A stretch of DNA of 64,000 nt from an uncultured Eubacteriales bacterium (GCA_900315015.1 OMXJ01000006.1:49592-113591), one strand, 5' to 3'. Counted from the stretch's first letter, positions 43,553 to 52,672 are shown. The notes: generated from the sequence alone by a model not told the origin. Numbers and translations are program-made.

Positions 43553-44413
43553 ATGAAAATATATGATAGAAAAACCGGAGAATATACTGAAATAACTCAA
43601 TATGGACAAGGAGCACTTAAGTTTTTATACGGGAATTTTCTAGGAAGAGTACTGTTAAAACTTGCGGTATCACCCCTTGTATCTAGGATATACGGTAAGC
43701 TTAATGATAGTAAAAAAAGTGCGGAGAAAATCCCGGGCTTTATAGAGAAAAATGGAATCTGCATGGAGGATTTTGAGGACAGGAAGTATTCCTCCTTCAA
43801 TGATTTTTTTACTAGAAAGCTAAGAAAGGGAGCTAGAATAATCAATAAAGAAAAAGATACTCTTATTTCACCTGCAGATGCAAAGCTCTTAGTTTACCCC
43901 GTAAAGGATAAGGCAAGAGTTAAGGTAAAGGGAAGAGGCTATAGTATTTCTGAGCTTACTGGCGGAAAAATAGACACTTCCTCTTATGCAGGGGGAGTCT
44001 GCCTTGTTTATAGACTGTGCGTGGATGATTATCATAGATACTGCTTTATAGATGATGGTTATATGAAAAAAAGCTATGTTATAAAGGGAAGACTTCATAC
44101 AGTAAGCCCTTTATCTAAAGACTATAAGATATATAAGGAAAATTATAGAGTTGTAAGCATACTTGAAACTAAAGGTTTTGGAGAAGTAATTCACATTGAA
44201 GTGGGTGCTCTTTTGGTCGGTAAAATCAAAAATAAAAAGCTAAGGTGCTTTCTTAGAGGTGAAGAAAAGGGATATTTTGAACCGGGCGGCTCCACCATAA
44301 TTGAAATATTTAAAAAGGATGTAGTCAAAATTGATGAGGATATTTTAGCTCAGAGCAAAAAGCACATTGAGACAAAGGTTTTTTACGGAGAAGGAGTAGG
44401 ACGCAAATGCTAA
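43553..44413 (+). CDS. Phosphatidylserine decarboxylase-like pyruvoyl enzyme
   Basis: The 286-residue protein resembles Psd: YSSFNDFFTRKLR near residue 80, ISPADAKL, VDDYHRYCFID with the conserved His, IEVGALLVGKI, and EPGGSTIIEIF carrying the GST self-cleavage site, G246-S247, that would create the pyruvoyl group. It would decarboxylate phosphatidylserine or a related lipid to the ethanolamine form at the membrane. ATG at 43553 is preferred over GTG at 43532 because GGAG lies 6 bases upstream. No phosphatidylserine synthase is in the window. Its end overlaps the UbiA-like gene by 7 bases, indicating a joint function. Confidence 0.85.
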   Translation: MKIYDRKTGEYTEITQYGQGALKFLYGNFLGRVLLKLAVSPLVSRIYGKLNDSKKSAEKIPGFIEKNGICMEDFEDRKYSSFNDFFTRKLRKGARIINKEKDTLISPADAKLLVYPVKDKARVKVKGRGYSISELTGGKIDTSSYAGGVCLVYRLCVDDYHRYCFIDDGYMKKSYVIKGRLHTVSPLSKDYKIYKENYRVVSILETKGFGEVIHIEVGALLVGKIKNKKLRCFLRGEEKGYFEPGGSTIIEIFKKDVVKIDEDILAQSKKHIETKVFYGEGVGRKC

Positions 44414-45306
44414 AGAGAATTCATATTTACATGAAGGAGAGGTATCCTCTTATTCCAAGGCTTATTTTAGGTCTTATAGTTTTTCTTGAAATACATTTTA
44501 TAATACTTCTTAATGAAGGAGTGACAAAATTTGATATCGGAATACAGGAGTTCGTCGGGGCTTTTACGGTCTTTGCCTTTTTGCTATGGCTAAGAATAGC
44601 TGATGATCTAAAGGATTTTGAAACTGATAAAAAGCTTTTCCCGGACAGACCTCTAGCAAGGGGCAGCGTTTATAAAAAGGATGTAATTATTGTATGTACG
44701 CTAGTGCAGGTAATTGCAGCAGTATTAAACATTTTGTTTATGAATAATCTGCTCTTCTTTTGCATTTTATATTTTTATGGATATCTAATGAGCCAGTGGT
44801 TCTTTCAGAAGGCAAAGATACAGCCTAGTCTTCCGCTGGCACTTGTTACTCATAATCCGGTGCAGATGTTTGTTAATTTATATATCATTTCCTTTACTGT
44901 AATTAAGTATCATCTTCCGGCTGTTACACTTACAACGGTTATGACACTTTGGACTCTTTATTTTCCAGCCCTCATCTGGGAGGTTTCCCGTAAGATAAAG
45001 GCTCCTCGTGATGAAAATGATTATACTACCTATTCAAAGCTGTTCGGATATAAGAAATCCACTCGTTTTGTAATGATACTTACCATAGTTGATATTATCA
45101 CAAATATCATACTTGTATTTAGATTAAATAAAATATCTATTGCAGTATTAGTGCTTTTGGTATCCTGGATGACTTTAAAATTCATACAGTTCATGAAGGA
45201 TCCTGAGAGGTTCGTGCTCGTAAGTAAGGTTGAAATATATACCTATCTTCAGGAATCCACAATGCTGCTTACGGTAGTTATATTTTTAATATTTGGAAGG
45301 ATTTAG
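44407..45306 (+). CDS. UbiA-superfamily membrane prenyltransferase-like protein
   Basis: The 299-residue protein has about eight or nine membrane helices. The first Asp-rich motif is present as DDLKDFETD followed by the PDRPLARG turn, as in UbiA enzymes that bind a prenyl diphosphate with Mg2+. The second Asp-rich region is replaced by a SRKIKAPRDENDYTTYSKLFG segment, a variant found in a bacterial UbiA-like group of unknown substrate. It overlaps the decarboxylase gene by 7 bases, and the next dikinase starts 1 base after its stop. It may transfer a prenyl or other lipid group; catalytic competence is uncertain. Confidence 0.75.
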   Translation: MLKRIHIYMKERYPLIPRLILGLIVFLEIHFIILLNEGVTKFDIGIQEFVGAFTVFAFLLWLRIADDLKDFETDKKLFPDRPLARGSVYKKDVIIVCTLVQVIAAVLNILFMNNLLFFCILYFYGYLMSQWFFQKAKIQPSLPLALVTHNPVQMFVNLYIISFTVIKYHLPAVTLTTVMTLWTLYFPALIWEVSRKIKAPRDENDYTTYSKLFGYKKSTRFVMILTIVDIITNIILVFRLNKISIAVLVLLVSWMTLKFIQFMKDPERFVLVSKVEIYTYLQESTMLLTVVIFLIFGRI

Positions 45307-45307
45307 T

Positions 45308-47710
45308 ATGTACGGAACTAAGGCGGATAATTTAATAAAATTAAGGGATGCAGGTATCAGAGTACCGGGCTTTACGGTTGTCCGTTTTGAAGAGGTGGTG
45401 GATACTGACAGGCTAGAGGGCAGTGATGTAAGAGGCGCCCTTAAGAGGGAATGGGAGAAGAAGCTAAATCTATCTCCATCTAAGGTATATGCCGTAAGAA
45501 GCTCTTGTAATCTTGAAGATGGCAATGTTTCAAGTTTTGCAGGTCAGTTTGATACCTTCTTAAATGTAAAGGAAAAGGACGTAAAGGAAAAGGTCATATC
45601 CTGCATAGAATCCCTTTATAAAGATAACGTAAAGAGCTATATGAGGGAAAAGGGCATCGATGAGAGCGGCGTAAAAATGAACGTAATAGTTCAGGAAATG
45701 GTAGAGGCTGATAAGGCGGGAGTTTTATTTACTGCAAATCCCTGGGGGCTCTTAAATGAAAACGTTGTTGTTATAGGAAGGGGAAGCTGCGAGGGTGTTG
45801 TATCAGATAGGACAGAGACGACCTCCTATTACTACAATAAGACAGATAAGGTATACTACTATGAAGGTAGAGAAGACCTTCTTGGTGAAAAGGAGCTTGA
45901 AGAGCTGGCCCTCATCTCTGAAAAGGCCATGGAGCTTTTTGGGCACTACATGGATATGGAATTTGCGTATAAGAAGGGAGAGCTTTTTCTTCTTCAGGCA
46001 AGACCTATCACGACACTAAAGGGAGACTCTCCATTGATTTTAGATAATAGTAACATAGTAGAGAGCTATCCTGGAATATCACTTCCACTTACGATATCCT
46101 TTGTCGACCTTGTATATAGCGGGGTTTTTAAGGGTGTAAGCAGAAGAGTTTTGAAGAATGATAAAGAGCTCGGTAAGCATGAGGATGTCTTTAAAAATAT
46201 GGTAGGCCATGCAAATGGAAGAGTTTATTATAAAATCAGCAATTGGTATACCGTGCTTAAGTTTCTTCCCTTCAATAAAAAAATCATTCCTGTATGGCAG
46301 GAAATGCTGGGTGTAAAGAATAAGGGATATGATACTACAGATGTAGAATTAAGTCCGGCGGTGCGTTTCATGACTTATGTGAATTCATTTTATGAGCTGG
46401 TCAGTGTGCCTAGGCACATGAAAGCTCTTGAGAAGAAATTTAAGGAAATTAACCGTGATTTTTATAATAGGGTGGATGACTTAGAGCCTAAAGAGCTGAT
46501 AGAGCTTTTTGAAGAAATAAGAGAAAAATTGCTTAGTATTTGGGACGTAACTCTTTTAAATGATATGTATGCCTTTATATTTACAGGGCTTGTAAAGAGC
46601 CGTCTTAAAAAGAAATCAGGCGCAGATGATGGATATGTAAATGAATATATATCAGGCATTTCTAATATTGAGAGCATGAAACCTATAAGAGCGCTCATTG
46701 CTCTTTCTTATAAAAAGGATAAGTATTCAGCTAAAGAATTTGAGAGGAGAAAGAGAAAATATATTGAGCTTTACGGAGATAGAAATCTTGAAGAGCTCAA
46801 GCTTGAGAGCCCTACCTTTAGAAGTAATCCTGAGCTTTTAGATGAAAGAATAGAGGGCTATAGACAGGATATGGACAAGCTAAAGAGGCTATATCTTAGC
46901 ATGAAAGAAAAAAAGGAGACGCCTAAGAATGAAAGGGGAAATCTTTTAACCAGCTTTTTAGCAAAGCGCTGCGCTGTAGGAATAGCAGGAAGGGAAAAAT
47001 CGAGATTAAATAGAAGCAGAGTATATGGAATGGTGCGCCTTATTTTCACAAAGCTCGGTGAAAGCTATGTGAGGGAAGGACTCCTTGATGATAAAAATGA
47101 TATTTTCTATCTTACAATAGATGAAGCTTTTGCGCTAGCAGAGAGGAAAAGAGAAAAAGCTGATAAAGGAAGTGAAGCTGGTAAGAGCCATGAAGCCGGT
47201 GAGGAACGTGAAGTGGATAAAGGCCATGAAGCTGGTAAAACAGATATGAGGAAGCTTGTAGCAGCGCGTAAGGAGGAGTATTTACTATATGAAAAGCTCC
47301 CAGCCTATAGCAGACTTATATTTGAAGAAAAGGAATATGATAAGAGGCATAGGTCGATAAATTCCTATCAAAAGAAGATGGATGGAAGCTATCTTCAGGG
47401 AATTCCTTGCTCTAAAGGAGTTGCTACGGGAGAGGCGCTTGTAATAAAGAGCATATCGGATGCAAAAAATGTAAAGGATAAGATCTTAGTTACAAAGATG
47501 ACAGACCCGGGCTGGGTATTTTTACTTGCAACTGCTAAAGGAGTTTTATCTGAAAAGGGATCCCTTCTTTCTCATACTGCCATCATATCTAGAGAGCTTA
47601 AGGTTCCGTCTATAGTTGGAGTAGAGAATCTTATGGATACCATCAAAACAGGTGACATTATCAGAATGGATGCAGGAACTGGAAAAGTAGAAATTGTTAG
47701 GAGAAAATAA
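45308..47710 (+). CDS. Rifampin-phosphotransferase-like dikinase B
   Basis: The 800-residue protein is a second member of the same type as the gene at 40966: ATP-grasp domain with YAVRSSCNLEDGNVSSFAGQ, VIVQEMVEADKAGVLFTANP and LFLLQARPITT; helical middle; and C-terminal swivelling domain with H756 in GSLLSHTAIISRELKVPSIVG. A Glu/Lys/Gly-rich linker (about residues 617-645), partly encoded by 24-bp repeats, precedes the swivelling domain. No PEP barrel is present. ATG at 45308 is chosen with GGAAGGA 6 bases upstream. The two dikinases differ most in the middle, suggesting different acceptors. Confidence 0.8.
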   Translation: MYGTKADNLIKLRDAGIRVPGFTVVRFEEVVDTDRLEGSDVRGALKREWEKKLNLSPSKVYAVRSSCNLEDGNVSSFAGQFDTFLNVKEKDVKEKVISCIESLYKDNVKSYMREKGIDESGVKMNVIVQEMVEADKAGVLFTANPWGLLNENVVVIGRGSCEGVVSDRTETTSYYYNKTDKVYYYEGREDLLGEKELEELALISEKAMELFGHYMDMEFAYKKGELFLLQARPITTLKGDSPLILDNSNIVESYPGISLPLTISFVDLVYSGVFKGVSRRVLKNDKELGKHEDVFKNMVGHANGRVYYKISNWYTVLKFLPFNKKIIPVWQEMLGVKNKGYDTTDVELSPAVRFMTYVNSFYELVSVPRHMKALEKKFKEINRDFYNRVDDLEPKELIELFEEIREKLLSIWDVTLLNDMYAFIFTGLVKSRLKKKSGADDGYVNEYISGISNIESMKPIRALIALSYKKDKYSAKEFERRKRKYIELYGDRNLEELKLESPTFRSNPELLDERIEGYRQDMDKLKRLYLSMKEKKETPKNERGNLLTSFLAKRCAVGIAGREKSRLNRSRVYGMVRLIFTKLGESYVREGLLDDKNDIFYLTIDEAFALAERKREKADKGSEAGKSHEAGEEREVDKGHEAGKTDMRKLVAARKEEYLLYEKLPAYSRLIFEEKEYDKRHRSINSYQKKMDGSYLQGIPCSKGVATGEALVIKSISDAKNVKDKILVTKMTDPGWVFLLATAKGVLSEKGSLLSHTAIISRELKVPSIVGVENLMDTIKTGDIIRMDAGTGKVEIVRRK

Positions 47711-48772
47711 ATGGAGTGCATAAGGGTACAAGGGGAAAAGAAATATATAAAAGAATTTCTTATACTCCCAAGATGTTTATATTCTCAAAAAGAAAATATG
47801 GAGAGTGCTTCTTCAGTAAGGGAACTCTTACTTAAAAAGCATGCCTTGTCTGGATATTTTGACCTGGATGCTTATATAATCAGGGATAAGAGAAGGATAG
47901 TAGGAAGATTTGCAATAACTACCTACGAGGGAGATGATACGGCTTATTTAGGCTTCTTTGAGTGCAAGGATTCTAAGGAGGCTGCAGCTTTTTTATTTGA
48001 AAAGGCAAGGGAAATCAGCAGAGAAAAAAAGTGCAAAAGGATTTTAGGACCTGTTGATGCGTCTTTTTGGATAAAGTACAGACTTAAAATCAATCTTTTT
48101 GAGCTACCGCCATATACGGGAGAGCCCTATAACAAGGACTATTATTATAAGCTATTTCTAGATAACGGCTTTGCGGTGAAGGAGCATTATACTTCGAGCG
48201 GCTTTAGGGCTCTAGATAAGAGCTATGTCAATGAAAAGTTTGAGAGCAGATACAAGGAATTCTTAGCGAAGGGCTATAGGATAGAGAGTCCTAAAATAGA
48301 GGATTATGATAAAGCGATGGGAGATGTCTATACCATGATATCTGAGCTTTACAGCGATTTTCCTGTATTTAAGGCCTTATCCAGGGAGGATTTTGCAAAG
48401 ACCTTTTCAAGCTATAAGTCGATAATGAATATGAGCATGACTAAAATAGCCTATTATGAGGATAAGGCGGTGGGCTTTTATATAAGCCTCCCGGACTATG
48501 GTAATAAGGTCTATCATTTAAACCTCTTTAATCTCTTTAAAATACTAAAAATAAAAAAGCAGCCAAAGCAGTATGTGATGCTCTATATGGGAGTAGATGC
48601 AAAGCACAGGGGACTTGGAAAGGCTATTGTTTACGCCATTATGAAGGAGCTGGAGGAAAACGGTCTTCCTAGCATAGGAGCCTTAGCTAGGGACGGAAAG
48701 GTGACGCAGAACTATGCGGCTGAAGAAAAGAACAGGATTTATGAATATGTGCTTTTAGAATCAGAGCTATAG
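47711..48772 (+). CDS. GNAT-family acyltransferase-like protein
   Basis: The 353-residue protein has an N-terminal GNAT-like half (LDAYIIRDKRRIVGRFA, GFFECKD, RILGPVDASFWIKYRL) and a second C-terminal GNAT-like half with YMGVDAKHRGLGKAIVYAIM, whose RGLGKA matches the acetyl-CoA pyrophosphate-binding loop. The tandem arrangement recalls large bacterial GNATs of unknown substrate. It begins directly after the dikinase B stop with AGGAG 7 bases upstream, so it belongs to the same transcript. It may acylate an amine generated in this pathway. Confidence 0.7.
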   Translation: MECIRVQGEKKYIKEFLILPRCLYSQKENMESASSVRELLLKKHALSGYFDLDAYIIRDKRRIVGRFAITTYEGDDTAYLGFFECKDSKEAAAFLFEKAREISREKKCKRILGPVDASFWIKYRLKINLFELPPYTGEPYNKDYYYKLFLDNGFAVKEHYTSSGFRALDKSYVNEKFESRYKEFLAKGYRIESPKIEDYDKAMGDVYTMISELYSDFPVFKALSREDFAKTFSSYKSIMNMSMTKIAYYEDKAVGFYISLPDYGNKVYHLNLFNLFKILKIKKQPKQYVMLYMGVDAKHRGLGKAIVYAIMKELEENGLPSIGALARDGKVTQNYAAEEKNRIYEYVLLESEL

Positions 48773-48792
48773 AATGCATGAAAGGATGGGCT

Positions 48793-50253
48793 ATGGAAAA
48801 CGAGTTAGACTATTTTCTGAAAAAGGCATATGATAAATGGGGAGAGAGGAACTATCTTTTTGAGAAAAAGAGTGGTAGCTTTGTCCCTATTACTTTTAAG
48901 GAATTCATTGATAAAGTAGGATATTTTTCAAGATACCTTTTGGATAAGGGATATGAAGGAAAATTCATAGGAATATACGGAAAAAATTCAGTGAACTGGA
49001 TGCTGTGTGATGTCGGGGTAATGGGCTATGTCGGAAGCAGTGTTGGCTTATCTAAGGATCTATCCTATGAAAATCTTTATTACTGCATAAAAAAAGCGGA
49101 GCTATCCCTTCTTATCTATGATGAAGAAAAGGAGACAGTTGTAGAAAAGCTTAAAAAGGATTTTCCGGATATTAATTTCCTTTGCATGCAAAAGGAACTA
49201 GAGGGCTGCATTCTAGAAGGAAAAAAGAACGACTCAGGCCTTACACCTATGCCAAGAGGAAATAAGCTTCCGGCAAAGGTCGTATTTACTAGTGGAACGA
49301 CATCTTTTCCAAAGGCTGTTCTTTTATCTACTCAAAATATATTCTCGGGCTGGAGAGCATTGGCAAAAAGAGTTCCGTTTGGAGAAAAGGATAGATGCTA
49401 TCTTTTCCTACCGCTAAATCATACTTACGGCGCCATTTATAATTTTCTTTATTCGCTGATTTTTGGTTTTGAGATATATCTTTGCGGAAACCTTTCAGAG
49501 ATGGCGCAGGAAATGATGCAGACAAGGCCGACTATTTTTTCAGGCGTGCCTATAATATACGAAAGGCTCTATGCCGGTGCATTAGCAGCGGGGCTTTCAA
49601 TAAAGACTCTTATGGGCGGAGAAATGAAATATCTCTTCTGCGGAGGAGCTAGACTCTCTAAAGAATTAAGGGAGAGCTATGTCAGGGAAGGAATGCTTAT
49701 GATGAATGCCTATGGGCTTTCTGAGACTTCCTCTACTTTTTGTATAGATTATCCGGGAGAGACTGATTTAGAAAGCGTGGGAACCTTGGATGAGTACATT
49801 GACGCAAAGGTGATTGACCCTGATGAAGAGGGTTACGGAGAGCTTGCTGCAAAGGGAGATTGTATTTTTCTAGGTTACCTAAAGGATGAGGAGGCGACAA
49901 GGGCGGCCTTCAATGAAGACGGATATTTTCTTACAGGAGACATAGGCTGCATAAGAAATAATAAGGTCTATATAAAGGGAAGGAAAGATGCTAAAATAGT
50001 ACTTCCAAATGGTGAAAAAGTCCTGGTAAAGGAAATTGAAGGAAGGGTCAAGTCTTTAAATGAAAATGTAGTGACTGTAAAGCCTTATGTCAGAAATAAT
50101 CAGCTTCATGTAGATATTTATGTAAAGGATGAGAGTCTTACTCGCAATGTAAAATTATGGGAGGAATTAATAGGGGAATTTAATAATAGGGCGACGAAAT
50201 ATGAGAGAATAGGAAGCTTTGAAGTCAAAAACAGCGCAGGGCTTCTTAAGTAG
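48793..50253 (+). CDS. AMP-forming acyl/aryl-CoA synthetase-like ligase
   Basis: The 486-residue ANL-superfamily enzyme has the core motifs VVFTSGTTSFPKAVLLS (phosphate loop, with Ser-Phe in place of Gly-x), YGLSETSST, YFLTGDIG, and KGRKDAKIVLPNGEKV at the domain hinge. The C-terminal domain is present, but the terminal Lys region is compressed: the protein ends with an NSAGLLK tail instead of the usual GK-x-R. It likely activates a fatty or other carboxylic acid. ATG at 48793 fits an AAAGGA 6 bases upstream better than ATG at 48778. Specificity is unknown; last gene of the lipid-like run. Confidence 0.78.
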   Translation: MENELDYFLKKAYDKWGERNYLFEKKSGSFVPITFKEFIDKVGYFSRYLLDKGYEGKFIGIYGKNSVNWMLCDVGVMGYVGSSVGLSKDLSYENLYYCIKKAELSLLIYDEEKETVVEKLKKDFPDINFLCMQKELEGCILEGKKNDSGLTPMPRGNKLPAKVVFTSGTTSFPKAVLLSTQNIFSGWRALAKRVPFGEKDRCYLFLPLNHTYGAIYNFLYSLIFGFEIYLCGNLSEMAQEMMQTRPTIFSGVPIIYERLYAGALAAGLSIKTLMGGEMKYLFCGGARLSKELRESYVREGMLMMNAYGLSETSSTFCIDYPGETDLESVGTLDEYIDAKVIDPDEEGYGELAAKGDCIFLGYLKDEEATRAAFNEDGYFLTGDIGCIRNNKVYIKGRKDAKIVLPNGEKVLVKEIEGRVKSLNENVVTVKPYVRNNQLHVDIYVKDESLTRNVKLWEELIGEFNNRATKYERIGSFEVKNSAGLLK

Positions 50254-50269
50254 AAGAAATGAAAGGTGA

Positions 50270-51490
50270 ATGAAGGTTTGTAATATGAAAAAAGAAAGCC
50301 AGGAAAAAAAGACAGAAAAGGTAGAGTACCAAAATGTGGTCGGAGGACAGAACGGCGGTGTTGATGGAAATTTAGCCGCTACTGCCATTGAAAGAAACAA
50401 GGTCATAATAAGGACTAGCATAATAGGGATAGTTGCTAATGTGTTTCTTGTGGCATTTAAGGCAGTTGTCGGAATTCTCACGCATTCTATTGCGGTAATT
50501 CTAGATGCAGTTAACAACTTAACAGATGCACTCTCTTCTGTAATTACGATAGTAGGAACGAAGCTAGCAGGAAAGATGCCGGATAAAAAGCATCCTATGG
50601 GATATGGAAGAATAGAGTATTTGAGCGCGATGATAGTATCTGCATTAGTTCTTTATGCAGGTCTTACTTCCCTTATAGAATCAATAAAAAAAATAATAAA
50701 GCCTGAAAAGGTCGATTATTCCATTGCTTCACTTATAATTATTGCGGCAGCAGTATTGGTTAAATTTTTTCTTGGAAAGTATGTAAAGAGGGTAGGTAAG
50801 AAGGTAAATTCTTCTTCACTTGTAGCTTCAGGAGCTGATGCACAAAATGATGCCTTTCTTTCAGCATCAGTTTTTGCATCAGCCATCATCTTTTATTTTA
50901 CTAAGGTATCACTTGAAGCCTATGTCGGTGTCATTATTTCGGTATTCATCATCAAGGCAGGTATTGAGATGATGATAGATACTCTTAATGATATTCTAGG
51001 AAGAAGAACTGACAAAGAGCTTTCAGCTAGAATTAAGGGGCTTATTAATGAAGAGGATGAAGTGCGCGGAGCCTATGATCTTATTGTAAATAACTACGGA
51101 CCTAATAAGAATTATGCTTCTGTGCATATTGAAATTCCAGATACTCTTACTGCAAATGACATAGATCTTCTAGAAAGAAGACTGCAGATAAAGGTTTTTA
51201 AAGAAACAGGAGTGGTTCTTACAGGAATAGGAATATATTCTTACAATACAAAATCGGATGAAGCAGCTAAAATAAGAGATGCAGTTAAAGAAAAAATTCT
51301 GTCACATGAATGGGCTATCCAGGTACATGGTTTTTATATCGATACAGTCAATAAGGAAATGCGTTTTGATGTCGTTTTAAGCTTTGACATTGAGACCTCA
51401 AAGGGACTAACTATCATAAATGAAGATATAAAGGAATTGTACGGGGATTATAGGGTATTAGCAGTGCCTGATGTGGATTTTTCGGACTGA
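50270..51490 (+). CDS. Cation diffusion facilitator, probable Mn2+ (or Fe2+) exporter
   Basis: The 406-residue CDF protein has a charged N-terminal tail, six membrane helices and a C-terminal cytosolic domain extended relative to the usual 300 residues. The binding residues on helix 2 read N-x3-D (NNLTD) and on helix 5 D-x3-D (DAQND), giving the ND-DD set associated with Mn-type CDFs rather than the HD-bearing Zn type. A KKHPMGYGRIEYLSA segment after helix 2 matches the family. Start choice (50270 or 50285) is uncertain because both sites are weak. It follows the ligase by 16 bases and may be co-transcribed without functional linkage. Confidence 0.85.
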   Translation: MKVCNMKKESQEKKTEKVEYQNVVGGQNGGVDGNLAATAIERNKVIIRTSIIGIVANVFLVAFKAVVGILTHSIAVILDAVNNLTDALSSVITIVGTKLAGKMPDKKHPMGYGRIEYLSAMIVSALVLYAGLTSLIESIKKIIKPEKVDYSIASLIIIAAAVLVKFFLGKYVKRVGKKVNSSSLVASGADAQNDAFLSASVFASAIIFYFTKVSLEAYVGVIISVFIIKAGIEMMIDTLNDILGRRTDKELSARIKGLINEEDEVRGAYDLIVNNYGPNKNYASVHIEIPDTLTANDIDLLERRLQIKVFKETGVVLTGIGIYSYNTKSDEAAKIRDAVKEKILSHEWAIQVHGFYIDTVNKEMRFDVVLSFDIETSKGLTIINEDIKELYGDYRVLAVPDVDFSD

Positions 51491-51525
51491 TTTAAAGACG
51501 GATTAAACAAAAAAGGGGAGAAAAT

Positions 51526-52488
51526 ATGAAGGATTATACACCATCTAATAAGAATATGCAGGAGGAAGCAAGAAGAGTTCTTGAGTTTTTAGCAAAGATA
51601 AGCGCAGATAAGATCATAACAGGACAGCACACTCAGACTCTTGATCCGGAAGAGCTTAGATATATTGTGGAAAAGACAGGAAAGCACCCTGCCCTTTTAG
51701 GCTTTGAGCTTCTTTCTTATTCGTCTAACATAAATTACCTTGATACTGATGAAGAATGCATGAAAGAGGTAGTTGAAAATAATGGAACCTTGAAGGAGAC
51801 CTGGGAATGGGCTGGAAAGGGCGGACTTATTACTCTGACCTGGCACTGGTTCTCACCGCTTTATGGAAGGTCTAAGGCTTTCTTTAGTGAAAATACCGAA
51901 TTTACGGCAGAAATGGCTGTGAAGGAAGGTACTAAGGAATATGAGGCGACAGTAGCTGATATCAGAATGATGGCAGGGCTGCTTAGACCATTTGCTGTAA
52001 AGCATATACCTATCCTCTGGAGACCACTTCACGAGGGAGAAGGAGACTGGTTCTGGTGGGGAGTATCTGGCTCTGAGCCACTTAAGAAGCTCTACAGATT
52101 AATGTATGATATCTTTGTAAATGAATATCATCTTGATAATCTGATCTGGGTATGGAATTCACCAAGAAAAGAGGATTATCCGGGAGATGATGTGGTAGAT
52201 GTGATTTCAAGAGATATGTACCCACCTGCACATGTCCACACCTCTCAGGCGCAGCACTATAATGATCTGATAAAGATCACGGAGGCTGATAAGCCGGTAA
52301 TAATTGCAGAAACAGGAACTCTTCCAGATGCGAAGGCAATTCATGATGAAAAAATAGGCTGGTCTTCATATATGACCTGGTCTCACGGCTTCTGTGTAGG
52401 TAATGAATTCAACGATGAGGAAGAACTAAAGAAAATGTATAATAGTCCTTATGCAATTACATTAGAGAACTTGCCAAAATTGTACTAA
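51526..52488 (+). CDS. Glycoside hydrolase family 26 enzyme (beta-mannanase type)
   Basis: The 320-residue single-domain protein has the GH26 features TGQHTQTLDP, ITLTWHW, ILWRPLHEGEGDWFWWG with acid/base candidate E170, WVWNSPRKEDYPGDD, SRDMYPP, and IIAETGTLPD with nucleophile candidate E262. GH26 enzymes cleave beta-1,4-mannan or, in some members, release mannobiose. There is no signal peptide and no carbohydrate-binding module, so it is probably intracellular and acts on imported oligosaccharides. GGGGAG precedes the start. It ends in a perfect terminator. Confidence 0.85.
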   Translation: MKDYTPSNKNMQEEARRVLEFLAKISADKIITGQHTQTLDPEELRYIVEKTGKHPALLGFELLSYSSNINYLDTDEECMKEVVENNGTLKETWEWAGKGGLITLTWHWFSPLYGRSKAFFSENTEFTAEMAVKEGTKEYEATVADIRMMAGLLRPFAVKHIPILWRPLHEGEGDWFWWGVSGSEPLKKLYRLMYDIFVNEYHLDNLIWVWNSPRKEDYPGDDVVDVISRDMYPPAHVHTSQAQHYNDLIKITEADKPVIIAETGTLPDAKAIHDEKIGWSSYMTWSHGFCVGNEFNDEEELKKMYNSPYAITLENLPKLY

Positions 52489-52516
52489 TTTGTTAAAATA
52501 GAATAGGTTTAATTAT

Positions 52517-52552
52517 CACAGCTTTAAATATGATATTTAAAGCTGTGTTTTT
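52517..52552 (+). terminator. Terminator of the GH26 gene
   Basis: A perfect 14-bp stem (52517-52530 with 52534-52547) has a three-base loop TGA and is followed by five T's. Confidence 0.9.
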
Positions 52553-52672
52553 GGTATATGTAGCTTTTATTTGCAAAGTTTACACGTAGTAGCTTTATGG
52601 AATAGTTTTTAATAAGTAAGGCAGGCTCAGCCTAGTGTAGATACTTAGCAACAAAGCAGGTATGGAGAGAAG

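Noticed and set aside
40966..47710. Phosphonate biosynthesis (PEP mutase) or PEP synthase genes
   Set aside because: No PEP-binding barrel follows the phosphohistidine domain and no PEP mutase or phosphonopyruvate decarboxylase is present.
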